A stretch of DNA of 64,000 nt from Pseudoscleropodium purum (GCA_963969395.1 OZ017796.1:15378501-15442500), one strand, 5' to 3'; shown: positions 32,101-45,380, counted from the first letter of the stretch. Numbers and translations are program-made. The notes: generated by a model from the sequence alone, not told the origin.

Positions 32101-33479
32101 ATAGTTGTAGATACTCAAGTAGTTATTAAAACTACTTGAAAGTGTTTGCATTTAAGGCTTTGGGTTGGCAATAAATACCAACGAGGCTTTTAAGCCTAAT
32201 CAACATTGGACACTACTAGATGCCTTGAATCTTGGGTACAAATAAGTTCGATAGTTGAAGTCAATCTGTATTTTGAACACTAGATTGGACCAAGAGAGAT
32301 ATATTTTTCTTCCACATCTTTTAATTCCAAGTCATTTTCAGTTGCAGCCATATACCTTGCATATTCTCAAAGCAGAACGCTTTCACTCTGACACCATCAC
32401 TATAAATCACACTACATTCATCTACTTCTACAACTCCATAGATGAAAATCCATAGTGAATCTTTACTAACCAGTAAAATCTATTGTTTAACAACTCTAAA
32501 ACTATAGCACAAGAGAAAATCAAAAGATTAACAAAATTTTAAAACTATTGTATATTTTCTCCAAAATTCCTATACTATATGAATATATCATAATTTTTGT
32601 ATATTGAATGATATGAGTGATTGTGTGTGTATTATGTGCATTATATTGGAATGGAAGGAGAAACTATTTGTAAATGTGTATATTCAGCTAATAGTACATT
32701 CTCACCTAACATTAGGTAGGATGGGATTTAAAACATAAAACTAAATTGCAACTTGATAGAGTCTATAGAAGTAAATCCCGTCAAATGCGAGACATCCCAC
32801 CTAAAGTAGCTTTGTAATTTTGTAGCCTAAACACTTGTTGTTCATATGTATCCCTCTCCATCACTAAAATTTTATGTCTATCCTAATGACAGATATTACG
32901 TGACAATGGTTCATTTCACATGATTGGAGGTTTTACAACATTTTATGCATGAGCCATGTGCTATTGAACAAAAAGGTGCTATGGGTTTTCCTATCAATAC
33001 CACTTGTAGGCTTGGATTGATAGAGTCTCAACAATGTCATTGCCTTGGAGAAGCCATGGACCTCATATCTATGGTTTGGTTCCTTGGCATATGTTTGGCA
33101 ACTCAAAGGCACAAGGAACTTGGCCTTGAAGGCCATCTAGGGGCAATGCTTCAAGCTAGGGGGCAGAGAGTATTGTACCTCTAGTAGTGGAGAAGAAAGC
33201 TACTTCACATGCCAAAGCATGGCATGACAGTCAAAATGCTTGGAGCCAAGTACTAGAAAAAAGAAGAATCCAAAATAGTATTGAATGGCTTGTAGAAGAT
33301 GATTTATGAGGATATGTATTGGTAGCATTAGCTCAAGACTTGGGAATGGAAGATGCCAAAGAAAAGTTCAAGAGGAACAAAAAGTATTTCTTACAAAAAA
33401 AACACCATATCTTGTTACATCACCTAATTCTATAAATGGTATTGATGTTGGTACTAGTAGAGGTGATTTGTTGGAATTG
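32101..33479. other. Decayed leader and gag region of an old gypsy element
   Basis: No intact gene. It lies between the LTR-like repeat and a recognisable pol relic on the same strand, so it is probably the untranslated leader and eroded gag. The short reading at 32924-33184 has no recognisable domain. Confidence 0.4.
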
Positions 33480-36291
33480 TAGAGGGTGATGATGCATCAA
33501 TTGTCTTAAATAAAGACAATGGAGGTGCAAGCACCATCGAAGGGGTCCCTAAAAGAAGAAATAATCTTGACAATTAACAAAGATTGGGAGATGGATATAG
33601 GCATGGAACTCACTAGTGTAGAGGCACTAAAGGTGCGACCATTTATGTGCTTGTACAAGGCTTGCTTTGCTTTTAAACTCACTGATTTGGAAGTTTACAA
33701 AGGTAAGACTTAGAGGATGATCATCTAGTGTTTAGACACTTGTATTTGCTCAACCTTTTAGAAAGAGACAGGGTGAAATTGAGGTGCAAAGAACTTTTGG
33801 ACACTAGATTAGTTGAGCTTTCAGATGGAAAGTATGCATGTTGCTCAGAGATGCTAGCAAAGAAAGATGTTCTTGGAAATTGAACAAAAAAACGAATGTG
33901 CAAAGATTACCATCTTGTTAACAAGAAAACAAAGTTTGATGGATATCATGTGCCAACACATAAAGTCAGAGTTATTTGATGTAGTTGGAAGGGCAAGAGT
34001 TTTTAGTACCTTGGACTTGAAGTCAAGGTACCATTAACTACCATTGAGACTAGAAGATAGAGTAAAGACAGAATTTTGGGGAGTAGATGATGATGGAAGA
34101 GATATGCTTTTCTATTAGAAGTTCTTACCTTTTGGCTCAAAGAATGCTTTGGTAGAGTTCCAACGTGCTATGGATCAAGTCTTGAAGGAGTTGCCATTTG
34201 CTTGGTATTATGTAGATGATGTCATTATCTTTAGTGATACATCAAAGGAGCATGTTCAACACTTGCAATAAATTTTTAAGAGGCTCCAAACTTGGGGGCT
34301 TTGTCTACATCATGGAAAGTACAAATTCTTCCATGATTAGTTGCCTTGCTTGAAGCATATGATTACATCAAGAGGTTTGGGAATACAAGAAGCAAAGGTG
34401 GAAGCTTTGAAAAGGATTCCAATTCTTAGGGATGTATGAAGATTGAGAACCTTTATGGGACTAGCAAACTACTATCAATGATTTGTTCGTGGATTTAGTC
34501 TCTTGGCCAAAACTTTGACTCGATTTAGTCAAGTTGATCAAGAATGGATGTAGGATCCTCATCAAAAAAAGGCATTTGAAGCTTTGAAAAGAACACTTGG
34601 TTCACCAGCAGTATTGAGGAGGCCTAATGCTTGATGGTCTTTTCAACTCTACACAGATTGGAGTATGTTGGGGATTAGAACTAAGTTGACTCGAGAAGAT
34701 GATGATGGCAAGGAATATGTCATTGCATATGCTTCATGAAGCAACAATGATGCAAAATCCAAGTATTCATCTTACAAGGGGGAATGCTAAACAATAGTAT
34801 GGATAGTTGTTAATTTCTATCCATATCTTTATTGCCAAAGCTTTACACTTGTAACTAGTCATCAACCTTTAAATGGTTGATGAAGTTTGATAAATTCACA
34901 AGGAAGCTATCTAAATGGACTTTATTGCTAAAAAAGTACAATTCTGAGGTAGTTCATAAGGTGGGGTTGCAAAATTTCGATGTTGATGGCTTAAGCTGCA
35001 ATCCAAGTCCCTTAGAGGAGGATTTGATTGGTGCCCGATGGCATGGCACACATGATTAAGAGGCAGTGCTAGGGCGGCATACTTCATCTTATTTGGCATA
35101 GATGGAAGGAAGATCTAGCCAAGAATTAAAAGAGACTCCATTGGATGTTGTTGATGAGGACTTGAATGAAAGAAGGTCTAAAATTACTATTGATGTGTGG
35201 AACAACCAAGGGATTCTACATATTCTTCAACATGGAAAGTTTTTGCCTAATATTACATTTCAAGATAGAGATCAGATAGCCCATCAATTGGTTAGATTTC
35301 ATAAGGAGGGTGGCTTTATATTTTATAGGTGTTCGGATGGAATACAGAGGGTTGTTTCTAGGTCCCATCAATGTCTTCAATTGATACGTCAAGTTCATAA
35401 AGAGTTGGGTCATTTTAGAGTGCACCATATATATTTCATGTTGCGTGGTTTATATTGGTGGATGGGTATGAGACAAGAGGTAGAAACCTATGTGGGGAGG
35501 TGTGAAGTCTACGATTGGGTTAGATCAAGCTTTAACACTCTAACTCTTCAATTGTGGCCTTTAGCAATCATAGGTTTAGGCTATAAGTGGAGTCTTGACT
35601 TTGTTGGACCATTGACAACTACATTACAAGGTGCAAAATATGTACTTGTGATGGTAGAGAATTTTAACAAGTAGATTGAGTTGGTAGCACTACCACAAAA
35701 TTCCTTAGAGTTAGCAACAACGGCATTCCTTGATCATGTGTTGGCTAGATTTGGAGCTCTAGTTGAGGTGCTAATAGACCAAAAAAAAGAGGGTCTTAGG
35801 TCATTTGAAGAGCTTTGCACTAAAGTTTTAATTGATCACCTTACAACATTAAGGAATTACCTAGAGGCTGATGGATTAGCAGAGAAGGTGGTTTAGACAA
35901 TCAAATGTGGTTTATGCAAGTATGAGTTGTTGTTGGCTAGCAATCATTGAGATTGGAATATGAAATTGCCATGGATAGCAATGGGCTATTGCTTCAATCA
36001 ACAAGCATCTCTTGCATCTTATAGCCCTTATCAATTATTGTATGGCAAAGAACCATGCTACTGTCAGCATTGAGAGAGAAATTGAATCATGTAGTAGACT
36101 TAGATGACCCAAGCATTTGGGCACAAGTGCTACAAGATCAAGCTGAATATTTTCAAAAGGCCATGCCAATGGCTATAGAAAACTTAGCAATAGCGCAACA
36201 CAGAGATACACTCAAGTATGTGCACATTAGAAGTAGGGCTTATAGGTCTCAACTTCGACGATTCAAGGTTAGAGATTACGTATATTTGTAA
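33480..36291 (+). mobile_element. Decayed Ty3/gypsy pol relic
   Basis: From about 33520 the readings follow pol order: an aspartic-protease to RT linker (I-N-K-D-W-E-M), RT with T-L-D-L-K-S and Y-V-D-D (34209-34220), L-P-F-G near 34125, RNase H with Q-L-Y-T-D-W near 34640, then an integrase zinc finger and core (H-K-E-L-G-H-F, W-S-L-D-F-V-G-P near 35590) and a C-terminal part to about 36290. Tens of stops and several frame changes make it an old relic. It is probably internal to the element whose 5' LTR is copy 2. It is a different lineage from the intact element at 10.4-15.8 kb. Confidence 0.8.
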
Positions 36292-37569
36292 TATGAGGCA
36301 CCAACAACCTTGGATGTTTGGATAGGGTGGACCATTTTGATCAACTCTTAAACTTTTAATCTCTATCTAAACTTTTCATTGCCTAGGAAGGCAAAGAGAT
36401 GACCCAAACTATTAAGATTTACGATCTCCATCAAGCAATTAGCTTGGTATGACACCAATGATCCAAGTGCATTGATTTGAAGGATAGGTATCAAGTGAAA
36501 GAATAGGGGCGTAACCAAAAGCTCACCAAATAATGAAGATGAAACTTTATATTGCTTGTTTGGCAAATTTTGTTTAAAGAGAATAGGTACAAATTCTCTA
36601 AGGCCTTTGAACAATGGAGTTGAGTTCCAAACTATAATAGACTAATAAAGAACCTTCTCCAACCTTCCAAACTACAATTCTTTTTTCAACAACACTATTT
36701 AAGGACTAATTGCTTGCATTGGTGACGTGGTGTAGGGTAGTTGCAAGAAAGGGTGGTTCTATTTTCCATCATATTTTGAATTGTGGAGTTTAGTTTGGCC
36801 ATAACATTTGGAGAATGAAGTTGATGTATTTGAATTTTTTTATTGAAGATGACCAATTTGTTTATAAAGATAATTCTTATTTTTCAAAAATTTCCAAAAT
36901 ATTTTTTATAATTAGATTTCAATTTAGCTAATTTGTCACACATTGCAGTTTAGGGTTTTTTAATACTCTGGAATATCCATAATTAATGATGTAGAGCTTA
37001 AATTTTAGTGGGATATTTCTACACTAAAAAGGCATGTGCCTACCAAAAAAAACTTTAAAAGACATTATTTTATGGTGTCCACATATATGTGAACAAGAGT
37101 CCCTTGCACGCATACTTCTGAATAGCGAAGATGGTTTATTGGTTTTGGCTTCATTTTTTTAATAAAATTTGATTACCATCAAATCTTCAAAAATGACCAA
37201 TTTTTAGATTTGTTTTTATTATGATTTTTTATTTTTTATTAATTTATACCTCATTGTATCCATTTTCTATAACAATTTGGTTTTTTTTCAAACAATAATA
37301 TTTCAGAATTTATAAGTATTTATAGTACTCAAAACGATACTCTTAGTCATCAATTTTTTTGATTAATAATTGAGATTGTTCCATTTCATAGTTTTCACGA
37401 TATTACGCTATAGAAAATCTGTTTTTAGCAAAATGTTATTGTGTTAAAAGTGTTTGTCTCGAGAAATCACAAAGATTTTAACTACGTCCAGAAATGACTT
37501 GAAAATGAAGGAAGTCATAAGATGATAAAAAACAGAAGTGAACTCATCACTTGCAGATTCATCCTACTT
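36292..37569. other. AT-rich non-coding DNA
   Basis: Nothing recognisable. It lies between the pol relic and a reverse-oriented LTR-like repeat. Confidence 0.5.
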
Positions 37570-39500
37570 TAAACTTCAACGTCAAATTTTCTAAACCATT
37601 GTTGAACTGCTATCCGTTGACCTATTCTGTATTAGTTAGCTCTAAATGGATGTAAGGTTTAATGTATGTGATAAAATCCCACAACTTCGGACTAGTGAAA
37701 TGAGACGGCTAAACCACGAGCTAAACCATCCAAAAGATTAGTTCCTAAACTTTCAAACTCCCAATGAATTGCTTTAAGAATTAAACTTAATCGTAAAAAC
37801 AAACAAGTCTTGACTATGTGGGTCATTAACCTCACTTCGTCATCCAATCTTGACCATATGGGCAATTAACTCCACTTCGTCACTTACGACAAAAAAATAA
37901 GGCTAACATTAGTGTAATCCAAGCCACCTACAACAACAAATTTTACAAAGTCACAAGCTACACATACATACAAGTCTTCAAAACTTCTTCCAATCTTTAA
38001 CTTCAATCTCTAATTCTCAAGCTGAACTTTAGATGAGTGAAGCCATTACTTTACAACTTCAAATGAGGTGAAAGATAGCTTTTTGGAAAATTAACACAAA
38101 CTTCTACTTTTCTTACAAATTTCAAGTATTTTTAAAACTCTGTTCAATTTCTATAGCCATTCAAAGTTTTGGCCTTGAGAAAAGAAAGGCAGTAGACCCT
38201 TTTTTACTTCCACACTCACAACTCACTCATACAAACTTTAAATATAATGAGTAATATCTTTATGAAAATTTAACACAATTTCCTATACTCCCTTTAAATC
38301 TCATTGCAAACCAAAAACTTGTTCGTCTTTTATGGCCAATAGAAATCTCTATCTTTTAATTTTAAAGGCAATAAACCTCCTTCCACTTAACCAAACATAG
38401 CTTTTGATTTACAATTCTAAATCAAGCAAAAAAGATCAATTTAAAAACTACACACCATGATACACAACTCTTGCAAATTTCATTTCAAACTTCTTTAATT
38501 TCATAACACAATGGGCCTTCAAACATTTGAGTCCTTAAACTCACAACAGAAGAAAAAATGAAGAGTATTTATCTTTTTCTTCACCTTATCTCTACTTTAA
38601 CCATATAAACAAGTGGAGTCAGCCCCTAACTCACTTCCAAAGCTACAACATCAATAATTGAGCACTTATTTAACCCACAACTATCTCTTTATCTTTATCT
38701 TTGAAGAAAATTCACTTCAGATTCACCTAGAAGGCAAACTATTTGAATATTTCTTTTATATTATTTTACAAATACAAAATTATTGTAAAAAATCACTTCA
38801 ACTATGAAATGAAGAACTAAAAATTCAACATATATTTAATAGAGGTTAAAAATTAGAGCTTCGATCAAAATATCACTATATCTGCAAGAATTTGAAGATG
38901 CGTTTAACAACAGCAAATACATAATCAATACGATTCACCTTAGTTAAAGGATTGACTGGCCCTTCTAACCATTGTTGATGACTACTATTTCTTTCAAGAA
39001 GCCTCATCATGTAATAATATTGCTTATCGTTTAAATTTTCAAAACATTCTTTAAATTTCACTTCACGGCTACTAGACTCAATACATCCAACCTATAACAA
39101 AATCACCAATGCATGAGCATCACATTGAAGATAACTATGCCATCGTTTCTCTATACGAGTTTGTTTCTATAGTTGAGATGGCCCAACTTCATCTTCTGAT
39201 CACCCATGTAGCAATAAAAGACTTAGTGACAGTTGTAGCTAATCTGGCAGTTGTGATAAAAAAAATTCAAACTGACGCTCCGGTTGAGATTCTTCATTTT
39301 GAGATTCAAAACCCCCCCTCCAATTCGAGAAAGTAATTTAAATAAAAAAACAAAGAGGAAGAATATTAAATGAGATAATGCTTTTAAGTGAATCCTTCTC
39401 TATATAATTGTTTATAACGACAGAGAGAAGGTGTTACATTGAAGTCACCTCAAATGACATCATCTTTTTTATAATGTTACAAACATTTAAACCTATCTAA
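37570..39500 (-). repeat. Long LTR-like repeat, copy 3 (reverse)
   Basis: The reverse complement aligns with copy 1 at both ends: the ORF region (38876-39330) and the distal segment near 37690 (gttgtgggattttatcaca versus gttgtgggttcttatcact). It probably belongs to a separate insertion, since its orientation is opposite to the pol relic upstream. Boundaries are approximate. Confidence 0.55.
38876..39330 (-). pseudogene. Decayed LTR ORF, copy 3 (best preserved 3' half)
   Basis: The frame reads E-E-S-Q-P-E-R-Q-F-E-F-F-L-S-Q-L, then H-A-L-V-I-L-L, a stop, V-G-C-I-E-S-S-S-R-E-V, and an open run of 61 residues from 39061 (M-K-F-K-E-C-F-E-N-L-N-D-K-Q-Y-Y-Y-M) to F-K-F-L-Q-I and a stop at 38876. 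The match to copies 1, 2 and 4 is at the amino-acid level. It has no known domain. Confidence 0.5.
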
Positions 39501-40860
39501 AAAATATGTATATACATATTCTACATAATGTCTGCATTTGCAACACGACAAAGCTTCAAAAAAATGGACACCCTTTCTTGCAACTACCTTGCACATAGCA
39601 TACAATAAAAACTCAAAATTCAAATTGCAAACAATGCATCTCCCCATTCTCGCACTTCTCCCAGTATATGTTTCAAAAAAATGTTCCTACTTTTAGTGAA
39701 GCTCATTCATCCTATTCTTCATGCCTTCTTTGCTACCACTAAATTTGTTTTTAATGAACAAAAAACCATTGTAATCATCCATTTATAGATATTCAAGTCA
39801 TTTTTGGATTTCCATTTGGTCACATAAACCTTATAATTTGAGCAATGACTATATAGATGAAGAAGGTCATTCTTCTCCTTCTTGGACTTTAGAGACAACA
39901 ATTTGATGCTTTAACTTATTCAATTTTGATACATGCAAATTGATACAATTGGCAAAATACATTTCATTATTCTACAATCTCATAAGAATGTTTTTTGGAC
40001 TATTGGAGTAAAGAATTTATTACAACTACAATCACTTTCAAAAAAGCATGAATAAATAGTCTTCTTAGAGGTGAAAATCAAAAGCTATTTGTTTATGCTT
40101 TGACTTCCTATAATGTAAAAGTTTCTTTTTATGAAATATTGACTTGAATGCATGCAAATTATTCTTTAATTTTCCATTCTTTTCCTAAAAATAAATTGTG
40201 GTTCTCATAATTCTAATCATATACTTAAGGAACTACAATGGGTCATCCTATCTTAGTATTGTGAAGACACAATGACATTATTGAGAATCATTTATTATAT
40301 TAAAAAATGTCAATTAAAAGAAAAATTCGTCCACGTGGAATTTAAGTATTTTGAAGTTGGAATTGGCATGCTTAATTTAGACTGCAAGAAAGCAATGTCA
40401 TTGTCCATTATGAATGACACAAAATACCAAAGGTATTTAACAAATTGCAATATTCTTTGAATGATAAAATCGGCAGGTTGTAAGAAATTGTACCCTAGTG
40501 TAAAGTACGTGACAACATTCTTGAACTAGTTGGCAGACCATCTTTCCGGAAGAATCACGAGTAAGCTTCAAGAATGTTACGATCATACTTAAAAAGTCGC
40601 AGAGACATGACATGAGAACAGTGATTAGGCACAGTGAGTTACCCTAAACCCCAGAAAAGGCTTGCTCTATCAGAACTGCTATCACTCACAAGTGATTGGA
40701 AACCCGACTATTCGTCAAAATCCTCAGCTACAAAAATTCTTCAAAGCAAGCAGCAAGCAGCACCTTAGAACCGTAGGACATGATCACCTCCCCTCAGCTA
40801 GCAGCCGATACATGATCTAACTTATACAGGAGCTGGGCACTCAAACAGTCCTTAAATCCT
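39501..40860. other. AT-rich intergenic DNA, turning GC-richer near 40500
   Basis: No gene is seen. The last 350 bases lie downstream of the Rossmann-protein gene and probably hold its 3' UTR. Confidence 0.5.
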
Positions 40861-41712
40861 TCATTGGTGCGCTTCCCCAAAGCGGAGGATGCTCCACACA
40901 TCCATGACTCCTGGCGGAATGGCATTGTCGGTGGCGGATCGGACGGCAACCTTGGCCACAGTGGCAACCTTGACCGGCGGCACCAGCAGTTTCCCCAGCA
41001 CGGGAACCTGGGAAATGGCCTTGTGTTTGAGCAGAATTTCCAGAGGGGAGCCAATGGCATTGAGAGGGAGCTTCACCTTGCCCACTTGCCGCACGCCGTG
41101 GATGAACCCGGGACGCAGAATGACACCGCTGTAGGGGAACTTGGCCAGAAGCTCGTCCTCCGCCGCCCGCTTGCCCGCGTAGTAGCCTCGCAGGAAGAAC
41201 GACGGCAGGCCGAAGTCGTGCGCGGAGATGAAGACGAAGCGGTCTACGCCGGCTTGGGAGGCTGCGCGGATCGCTTGGACATTCGCCGCGCCGTTAATTC
41301 GCTGCATTTGCTCGTTGGAGCCGAATCCGCCCACGCAGGAGATCACGGCGGAGATGTCGTCTAAGGTGTGCCGCCACTGCGAAGGATGGAAGAGATCGCC
41401 TTTCACCCACTCCACCTCAGAAGTCCAAGGCTCCGGGACCCCACTAGGACGACCCGAGCGGCTCAAGCTCGCCACGGGAATACTACGAGCCAGGGCTTCC
41501 TTGCAGATGTGCGTGCCTACGTAGCCGTTCCCGCCGAGAACCAAAACCTTCTTCCGCTCCACAGACTTCGATTCCAGGGGCTCCGCGACTTCCACGGGCT
41601 CCGGGTACTGTACACCGGCTGCAGTGGAGACAGAGTAATTTGCTCGCGGAATGGCCTCGTGGCGGAGATGTCGCAAATGTTGGAGCGCTTGCTTCCCACC
41701 CCGAATCGCCAT
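40861..41712 (-). CDS. NAD(P)-binding Rossmann-fold protein, probably mitochondrial
   Basis: A single uninterrupted frame of 283 residues from ATG 41712 (MAIRGGKQALQHL) to TGA 40861-40863. A longer start at 41757 would need TTG, so ATG is preferred. The first about 30 residues are basic and lack acidic residues except one Glu, as in a mitochondrial presequence. Then V-L-V-L-G-G-N-G-Y-V-G (residues 56-66) forms the dinucleotide-binding turn, I-S-C-V-G-G-F-G-S follows, and Y-Y-A-G-K (the YxxxK of extended short-chain dehydrogenases) is present. It strongly resembles the plant family of Arabidopsis At5g15910 and At5g10730, for which I know no defined substrate. It is GC-rich and intronless in the coding region. 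A 5' UTR intron cannot be excluded. Confidence 0.88.
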   Translation of the reverse strand: MAIRGGKQALQHLRHLRHEAIPRANYSVSTAAGVQYPEPVEVAEPLESKSVERKKVLVLGGNGYVGTHICKEALARSIPVASLSRSGRPSGVPEPWTSEVEWVKGDLFHPSQWRHTLDDISAVISCVGGFGSNEQMQRINGAANVQAIRAASQAGVDRFVFISAHDFGLPSFFLRGYYAGKRAAEDELLAKFPYSGVILRPGFIHGVRQVGKVKLPLNAIGSPLEILLKHKAISQVPVLGKLLVPPVKVATVAKVAVRSATDNAIPPGVMDVWSILRFGEAHQ

Positions 41713-42356
41713 TGAGGGCAATCTCTTTAGACCTGCCGCACTTCTCTCAAGATTCAAGATTTAAAAGAATTCTCCCATGCGCAGAGATTAAATTACTCGC
41801 TTACCACCAAAGATTCACCAACCTGCCTTTCTCGCGTTAAACCCTAATTCTTGCCATACCAATTTTCCATCAGATCCCAAATTTTCCGCAAACGAAAAAC
41901 CCTGGACGCTACGCGAAAACGACCTCGCCTCTAATAGATTGATTCGCAAATCTGCCCTAATAACTTTCTCACTCCTGGGTCGTAAACATTCAAGGGTAGC
42001 ACTAGCAATTCCCAACCCGACCCGCCCTCAATGACCGCAGGCAGGCAGCTCCAAGTGAATACCGTGCCTCAGTTCAGTCTCCCAAGGCGTGGCGCATCCT
42101 CGACCAGTGCAATAAAGAAGCACACCTCGACCTCACTGTAAGTTCGTAGGCTCCTCATCATCTTCCTCCACCGTGTTCAACGGTGCCCGGGCAGCTGAGT
42201 TACTGCCTTTACCTTGCCTTGAGCACCAAGTCAAGAATAGGGTTTAGAATTTGCCAACTAAGCCTCCAAAACCTCCAGTCTGAGTGAGCCCAGGAGATCC
42301 AAGGACAACAACTCCAAGGAGTATTTGGTAACCGAATCTAGAGAATATGCATCTCT
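41713..42356. other. Upstream region of the Rossmann-protein gene
   Basis: No coding region is assigned. It includes the probable 5' UTR and promoter. It also holds a short ATG-led plus-strand frame of about 30 codons (from 42030), too short to assign. Confidence 0.4.
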
Positions 42357-42668
42357 TTAGTACAATCGTAAAGATTTTGACCCACACAAATGATAACTCC
42401 CTGTAAATGTCTGCAAGTCATGCGTGACGGGGCTGTACGGAAGCATGCAATTCGAATTGTCAGATATCGCGATTCCAGCTCGGCAATTTCGCAAGTTGCT
42501 ACCATTCGGACAGATCACAAATTCACCTTGCTTCCAATCACTAAACCCCTCGTCGAGTTTTAATAAGTGATTCTGGCATTCCCATCCACTGCAGGTCAGA
42601 TCTGACACCGCCAGTTTCACGATGTTGTACCAGAAATATTTTCCAGCGCACCCACAAAAATCGATCAG
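42357..42668 (-). CDS. Unrecognised Cys-rich exon of a possible gene
   Basis: On the minus strand an acceptor (gattccag) ends at 42669 and is followed by an open frame to TAA 42357-42359. It reads L-I-D-F-C-G-C-A-G-K-Y-F-W-Y and continues with C-S-G-W-E-C-Q-N-H, F-V-I-C-P-N-G-S-N and N-C-R-A-G. Seven cysteines in about 100 residues suggest an extracellular or metal-binding fold, but I recognise no family. Upstream lies another exon-like block (43250-43393) with consensus splice sites; the phases of the two do not join directly, so the gene model is unresolved. The diverged left copy has a stop early in this frame, so only this copy could be coding. Confidence 0.3.
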   Translation of the reverse strand: MIDFCGCAGKYFWYNIVKLAVSDLTCSGWECQNHLLKLDEGFSDWKQGEFVICPNGSNLRNCRAGIAISDNSNCMLPYSPVTHDLQTFTGSYHLCGSKSLRLY

Positions 42669-43865
42669 CTGGAATCAACATGAACTGTAGACTCCACCAA
42701 CCATAACAAAGGCTGGCATTTTGACACATGCACACTCCACAACAAGCTCACAACACAGAATTCACTGCAGGGTTCAATAGAACCTGCGCTTCTAGAGAGA
42801 CCCGCACAGGGGTCCTAGTGGCCTTCATTACATACCCGGAATAACCGGAAATTAGAGTACACTGAAATCAAAGTATTTCAGAAGAGGATCTGCATGCCGA
42901 ACAGAGTACAAAGGCGTGCTATGATGTATTGAAGCGACTCTACACTTACTACCCAGAAGCAAGGAAAGCATGGCTTTGAGCTTCCAGTCCCATCGGCAGC
43001 ACACCTATTTCGCTCCAGTTCATACCAATGGCACAAATATAGGACAGACACTTCAAGAATGTCTAATCGAATAAAAAAATGCACTCACAGATATATGTAC
43101 AAACATCGAAAAACGAAACTCTACATTAAACATCAAACATCAATATAAAAACAGAAACCAAACAAAATAACTCTAACTACGTTGTTCAAAACGAAAGTCG
43201 TTGGACTCACAAAAAATCAACCCTACTGATCATTGAAAAAAACCCTTACCTTGACAAGTTCGCAAAGGCCTTACACGCTAGATTCCGGACGACTGCGCCA
43301 CACTTGAGCACAGGGTCATAACTGCATATCCAATCCGACACCAAATCGACTCCCAATTCAGTGCACGCAATGGCCGACACAATGGTTCTGTCTCTGAAGA
43401 ACGCAAAGAAAATTAAAACAACAACGAACAACAAGAACAATCGAAAAATAATCCTCACTCAAGAGACTGAGCTCTCAAATGAACGAAGCAGAATCAACAC
43501 CTCTACCAATCTTCAACGTCAAGCTCCAAGTGCAACGGCCGTTGAGCATGCATTGCTCCCGCCTGCACGATTTAAACGATAGTAAGGCGCCGTGAAAGAA
43601 CATGCAACTCGGACATTAACACGCAAGCAAGGACTGAAACCTGAAGTACAACGAACTCATAGCACGAAAAGATAGACACACAGCAAGGTTCGACACTTGC
43701 ACATGCTCGAGGAATGAGACATGTACGTTTCGGACTGGCCCATTCGTCCAGGAACAAAATTCGAGGACTTCGTGTCGTCGACGAATGCGGACTACAAAGA
43801 GGTCATACAATTGAATCTGACTTAAATCATCCAAGCGCCTGAGCTTCTGAAATGAAATCTGAAGC
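42642..43865 (-). repeat. Right arm of the inverted duplication
   Basis: Reverse complement of bases 1-1224, with one substitution seen in the first 1219 bases. Here the arm continues leftward into the Cys-rich exon, and rightward (past 43865) toward the Bruno-like gene. The partner of that part lies outside the window. Confidence 0.95.
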
Positions 43866-45380
43866 AATGCATCGTCCACTTAGAAAAAACTTGCAAACAG
43901 ACAGGATACTCACGAAGAGGCCCCAGACATTGAGGCAGAAATAACTGCGAAGAAAAAGACGAGCAGGACGAAGAGGCTCAAGCCAACATCGTATCCTCCT
44001 GTGCATCAGACATGCCATCTTCTCGTCAATGCACGGCTCCACGCTCCTCAAACTCAGTCCCCAAAAGGACTTCCTCTTTCGTCCTGGAAATCCTGGAAAA
44101 TCAGACACAGAACAGGACATTTTTAATAGGCAACTTACATTCCTCAAAAATAAAATGGACGAAAAAACATGAAAAAGTACCAACCTCGTCTCCCCAAGTC
44201 AAACAAATGCACAAACGGGGTCTTAATATAACAAAACGAAATTAAACAGCTCGTGCGGGTGGATGATGCACACATCCCACTGCAGGTACAATGCATTCAG
44301 TACCTGGAAACTAATGGCAACATCCGAACGGCCACGCAAAAACGAGTCTCCACAACACACGGAAAAAACCGAACGATACGGGGACACCATGATTACAGCG
44401 GAACAAACCCTGTAACACTGGGGCTGAGAAAAAACACACGCACATCAAGGACCACTGCCCATTCCCACAGGCTACAACAACACACATGTTCACGCAACAT
44501 CACATAAGGTGAACCGGTAGGATACACAAGAAACTCCAAACTTGTAATCAACAAAAACAATAAACAGGAAACGGGGACGAAGATGCAGGCTACTTACACC
44601 AACGATTAACACCAGAACTCGCTGGTGGCAGCGGATGCTACGAACAAGTTCCCTCTTACACGGAGTACTGTGACAGTAAGAAACAGAACTACACAGGGAT
44701 GAAGGCAACCCATCGTCGGACGCTCGAAAACACCACGGAAGAGCTATAAAATCCACACGAGGCACAACGTGCGGGTAACAGTAACAGCCAACTAAAAAGT
44801 CTTAACGATAAGGTGATCCGGAGAAAAAAACACACTGAGAATAGTCACAAGTACACGTATGCACTCAATCCCTCTCACATGCATATACGCATGACGAGAA
44901 CGTCAAGAAGAAAGCGAGAATAAAAGATCACAGCAACAGGGACTACAGGACAAGGCCAAAAGATGACATCTCCACGAAACGATGCTGAACAACACCGCAC
45001 CACAACGACGAACTGCAGGCCTAGACGAACATGGACGCAAAAAAACCCGGAACACAACGACGACAAAAACTGCCGCTTGGAACGTTTGCACACAACACAG
45101 GAGAGAGACGTGAACAACTGAAAAGGAGATACTCCACATTCAACTTCCTAAATTCGCCATAAATGGTACATGTCACCGGGGCGCCAGCGACCACCAGAGA
45201 ACAATGAAGCAAACAAGCTTGCTAGACTAGGAAAAAGCGATTTTCCCCACCTGCAGTGTGATTGGTGTTGGCGCCCGACCAGCGGATCAATTACAGGGCC
45301 AGTCCAATTACTTCCCCGCACGGACACTCTAATGGGCGTCTCTACTCTTGATCACAGGAAAACCCTGGTCACAACGGGTT
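43866..45380. other. Region downstream of the Bruno-like gene
   Basis: No recognisable coding region. On the minus strand there are exon-like segments with plausible splice signals, for example an acceptor tttttcttcgcag near 43950 and a donor ttc/gtgagt near 43912. They could be non-coding exons of the unresolved gene or 3' UTR of the Bruno-like gene. Confidence 0.4.

Noticed and set aside
41713..41757. Longer N-terminus for the Rossmann-fold protein
   Set aside because: It would start at TTG. The in-frame ATG at 41712 gives a normal mitochondrial-type presequence.
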